From Pseudomonadota bacterium (lineage in GTDB: Bacteria > Pseudomonadota > Alphaproteobacteria > Rhizobiales > Rhizobiaceae): a stretch of 7,714 bases of DNA. The DNA lies in NCBI GenBank assembly GCA_003242525.1, contig QGUU01000101.1, positions 1 to 7,714 of the forward strand. Direction: 5' to 3'. The notes beneath the pieces are model-generated. The model was given only the letters and a program-made list of their open reading frames with translations. It searched no databases and was not told the DNA's origin. The position numbers and the translations under genes were made by a program. Positions 6,177 through 7,714 of this stretch are shown in pieces (the stretch's first letter is position 1; every line of letters starts with the position of its first letter).

Positions 6177-6692
6177 TCAGGGCAGGGCCGTGAAGCCGTC
6201 GGCAAAGCCCTTCAGATCGACCGGGATGCCGATGCCTTCCTCGGGCGTCTGAAACACTATGAAGGTCGCCGAGGTTCCGTTCCTGAGCGTATCGAGGAGG
6301 GGCTTTTCCAGAATGACCTCGGCATAGCAGCCGTCCTGGAAGCAGCGGACGAAATAGGCGCGACCTATGTCCTTGCCGTCTACATTGAGGCCGAGTCCGT
6401 TTGGCAGCAGCACGCCAAGCGGCGCGAGCACGCGCAGGATTTCGGCCTTGTTGTCGGCCGTGCGCAGCACGACGACCGACAGGCCCATTTCCGGACGGTC
6501 CTCGGCAACGACGTTCTGCATCATGACGCATTGTTCGGAGGTCGCACCCGGGGGCGTATCGCATATGATCGACCATGCGCCGTGGGTGGACTTGACGGTG
6601 CCGTTCGGCTGGGCCGCCTGTCCCGGTCCCGCAAGCGTGAGCGCCGCCAGGCAGGTGACCTTCGCAAGGGTTCTCGAAAGCCGGTGAATCAT
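6177..6692 (-). CDS. Invasion-associated locus B (IalB) family exported protein
   Basis: The IalB family (named from Bartonella, where IalB aids erythrocyte invasion) consists of small exported proteins common in Hyphomicrobiales, including non-pathogens; their biochemical role is unknown. The 171-residue product begins with a Sec signal (MIHRLSRTLAK, then VTCLAALTLA) with cleavage near GQA/AQ (about residue 26). The mature domain opens with the family-typical GAWSIICDT followed by EQCVMMQ. Cys44, Cys55, Cys117 and Cys122 (RCFQDGCYAE) are probably paired as disulfides in the periplasm. The ATG at 6692 is preferred because GGAG (complement of 6698-6701) lies 5 nt upstream; a TTG seven codons earlier would add MILNGAF and has no clear site. 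It precedes tldD on the same strand and is divergent from coxB. Virulence should not be inferred. Confidence 0.9.
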   Translation of the reverse strand: MIHRLSRTLAKVTCLAALTLAGPGQAAQPNGTVKSTHGAWSIICDTPPGATSEQCVMMQNVVAEDRPEMGLSVVVLRTADNKAEILRVLAPLGVLLPNGLGLNVDGKDIGRAYFVRCFQDGCYAEVILEKPLLDTLRNGTSATFIVFQTPEEGIGIPVDLKGFADGFTALP

Positions 6693-6865
6693 GAAGGCTC
6701 CATTCAGAATCAAGGCACTTTAAGCCGCGTCAAGCCCAAGGAAAAGCGCATGTCTGGTTCAATCGCGCCTGAATGAGGCTGCAATGCGGTTTTGCCCCCG
6801 CTATCCTATATCCTGCGGGCGTAAAGAAGCTTGATTCGTGGACGATCGGGCCGGGGGCTGCCATC

Positions 6866-6912
6866 AGGAGGTGCTCTTGAGCTTTGCGCGCAAAAATGCC
6901 GCATGGTTTTAA
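6866..6912 (+). other. AGGAGG site with an 11-codon TTG mini-ORF (possible leader peptide)
   Basis: A perfect AGGAGG (6866-6871) is followed after 5 nt by TTG and ten further codons to TAA, encoding MSFARKNAAWF. This is the strongest ribosome-binding site in the window, yet it serves no long ORF. It lies about 110 nt upstream of coxB on the same strand, where a short translated leader could act in attenuation or as a translational spacer. An in-frame GTG at 6871 overlaps the site and is unlikely as a start. A chance match cannot be excluded. Confidence 0.3.
6883..6894. repeat. Perfect 12-bp palindrome upstream of coxB
   Basis: TTTGCGCGCAAA reads identically on both strands and is followed by two more A residues. 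It lies within the mini-ORF upstream of coxB, between the two divergent genes. The size and symmetry suit a dimeric repressor or activator. It does not match the FNR-type TTGAT-N4-ATCAA box. Confidence 0.5.
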
Positions 6913-6950
6913 TGGCTCCTTCCTTGCGGCAGGGACAAGAGTATGGTTTG

Positions 6951-6984
6951 AACCGGTTGGACAGTCCGGGATTCCCATTCCGGA
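6951..6984. repeat. Run of four adjoining dyad-symmetric elements
   Basis: AACCGGTT (6951-6958, perfect), GGACAGTCC (6959-6967, 4-bp arms around one base), GGGATTCCC (6968-6976, 4-bp arms around one base) and TCCGGA (6979-6984, perfect) follow each other with at most two bases between. TCCGG (6965-6969) and CCGGA (6980-6984) also make a wider inverted repeat that includes the third element. The run ends 36 nt before the first coxB ATG and immediately before the TACAAT -10-like sequence. A regulator site or folded leader is possible. Confidence 0.45.
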
Positions 6985-7013
6985 TACAATTTGCATTCTT
7001 GCGGCCAGGTCGC

Positions 7014-7020
7014 GGGGGAG
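7014..7020 (+). promoter_or_regulatory. Shine-Dalgarno site of coxB
   Basis: GGGGGAG directly abuts the first ATG at 7021 (spacing 0), is 3 nt from the ATG at 7024, and 12 and 15 nt from the ATGs at 7033 and 7036. It clearly serves coxB but does not choose cleanly among the four in-frame ATGs. Confidence 0.55.
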
Positions 7021-7023
7021 ATG

Positions 7024-7714
7024 ATGAACGCGATGATGAAGTTGTTTGCAGGCATTGGCGCCGCGCTGTCGTTGACGGCGACTTCCGCCTACGCGGCTCA
7101 GCCTTCTCCATGGGAGATGCGTTTCCAGCCGGCAGCTACCGAAATCATGCGTCAGATAGCATGGTTCGAAGAGTATACGCTGTGGTTCATCGTGCCGATC
7201 ACCGTGCTGGTTCTGGTGCTTCTGGCCTATTGCATCGTCAGGTTCCGGGCTTCCGCCAATCCGACTCCTTCGCGCGTCAGCCATAACACGCTGATCGAAG
7301 TCATCTGGACGGTCGGCCCGGTCATTGTCCTTCTGTTTATTGCCGTCCCTTCCTTCCAGCTGCTGACTGCACAGTACACGCCGCCGGAGGAGGCTGCCGT
7401 GACGGTCAAGGCGACGGCCAACCAGTGGAACTGGGATTACGAATACCAGACGGACGAGCCGCTTTCGTTCAACTCTGCCATGCTTACGGAAGATGAGCGG
7501 GCCGCGGCCGGCAAGGAGGATATTGCGAGCTATCCGCGCCTTCTGGCCGTCGACAATGAAATGGTCGTTCCCGTCAACAAGGTGACCCGCGTTCTGGTGA
7601 CGGCATCGGATGTCATTCACGCCTTCGCCATGCCGAGTTTCGGCATAAAGACCGATGCGGTGCCCGGCCGAATCAACGAGATCTGGTTCAAGCCCGAGAA
7701 GGAAGGTCTCTATT
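7024..7714 (+). CDS. coxB: Cytochrome c oxidase subunit II (3' truncated)
   Basis: Subunit II of the aa3-type haem-copper oxidase takes electrons from cytochrome c at its periplasmic CuA centre and passes them to subunit I. The visible 230 residues show a cleavable signal (to about residue 24, SAYA/AQ), a first membrane helix (about 52-72, YTLWFIVPITVLVLVLLAY), the conserved SRVSHNTLIEVIWTVGP and a second helix (about 94-114), then the cupredoxin domain with the aromatic QWNWDYEY cluster (134-141) and DVIHAFAMPSFGIK, whose His199 should be the first CuA ligand. The reading frame is open at the right edge, so the CX3C CuA motif is not seen. Four in-frame ATGs lie between 7021 and 7036; 7024 is a compromise because the ribosome-binding site touches 7021. 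Numbering here starts at 7024. It is divergent from the IalB-like gene. Confidence 0.95.
   Translation, partial: MNAMMKLFAGIGAALSLTATSAYAAQPSPWEMRFQPAATEIMRQIAWFEEYTLWFIVPITVLVLVLLAYCIVRFRASANPTPSRVSHNTLIEVIWTVGPVIVLLFIAVPSFQLLTAQYTPPEEAAVTVKATANQWNWDYEYQTDEPLSFNSAMLTEDERAAAGKEDIASYPRLLAVDNEMVVPVNKVTRVLVTASDVIHAFAMPSFGIKTDAVPGRINEIWFKPEKEGLY

Larger units (their letters stand above)
6693..7020. other. Divergent intergenic region, IalB-like gene to coxB
   Basis: These 328 nt contain no convincing full-size gene. They must hold the promoters for both divergent genes, yet no clean -35/-10 pair is visible on either strand. A rhizobial-type CTATAT at 6806-6811 (plus) lacks a -35, and TACAAT at 6985-6990 (plus) is a good -10 but its -35 position is CAGTCC. 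On the minus strand TTGACG occurs about 45 nt before the IalB-like ATG without a matching -10. The region also has a strong AGGAGG with an 11-codon mini-ORF, a 12-bp palindrome and a run of adjoining dyads, listed separately. Confidence 0.6.

Noticed and set aside
6798..6819. CCCGC/GCGGG stem in the coxB upstream region as a terminator or riboswitch
   Set aside because: Five base pairs around a 12-13-nt loop with no T-run and no known riboswitch core; chance pairing is likely at this GC content.
6831..7286. 151-aa plus-strand ORF overlapping the coxB start
   Set aside because: More than half of it is a frame-shifted reading of coxB and it has no matching ribosome-binding site at its start.
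6730..7620. 296-aa minus-strand ORF
   Set aside because: Antisense to coxB and its leader; the coxB frame shows membrane helices and CuA-domain motifs, while this frame is His/Arg/Gln-rich.

Overview
The window looks like a chromosomal segment of a GC-rich alphaproteobacterium of the order Hyphomicrobiales (Rhizobiales), most like the Mesorhizobium/Nitratireductor/Aquamicrobium group. This rests on high GC, GTG starts, a rhizobial-type -10 sequence, an IalB-family periplasmic protein next to tldD and coxB, and dxs followed by tlyA and an RNA uridine methyltransferase. The genus is an inference; no 16S or marker search was possible.

Left part (1-3529, plus strand): the C-terminal 356 codons of dxs (isoprenoid precursor synthesis), a 458-nt gap holding a probable short secreted protein and one or two doubtful micro-ORFs, then tlyA (ribose 2'-O methylation of rRNA) overlapping by four bases (GTGA) with a TRAM/[4Fe-4S] RumA-type RNA m5U methyltransferase. 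The last two genes form a tight RNA-modification pair.

Middle (3530-4504, plus strand): a two-gene toxin-antitoxin operon of the Xre/MbcA/ParS-RES class. The antitoxin comes first with its own Shine-Dalgarno site and a dyad-rich upstream region. The toxin start codon lies inside the last codons of the antitoxin. This is the accessory part of the window.

Right part: tldD (6000-4585, minus), convergent with the toxin, is preceded on the same strand by an IalB-family exported protein (6692-6177, minus). A 328-331-nt intergenic region separates the divergent ialB-like gene from coxB (cytochrome c oxidase subunit II), which starts near 7024 and runs off the right edge before its CuA cysteine motif. 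That region holds no clear gene. It does hold a perfect 12-bp palindrome inside an 11-codon mini-ORF with an ideal AGGAGG site, and a run of four adjoining short dyads just upstream of coxB.

Most of the window is core metabolism with conserved genes. I found no CRISPR array, tRNA, rRNA or insertion sequence. The points most worth a second look are the RES toxin-antitoxin operon with its putative operators, the unexplained dyads and mini-ORF upstream of coxB, and the small exported protein between dxs and tlyA.
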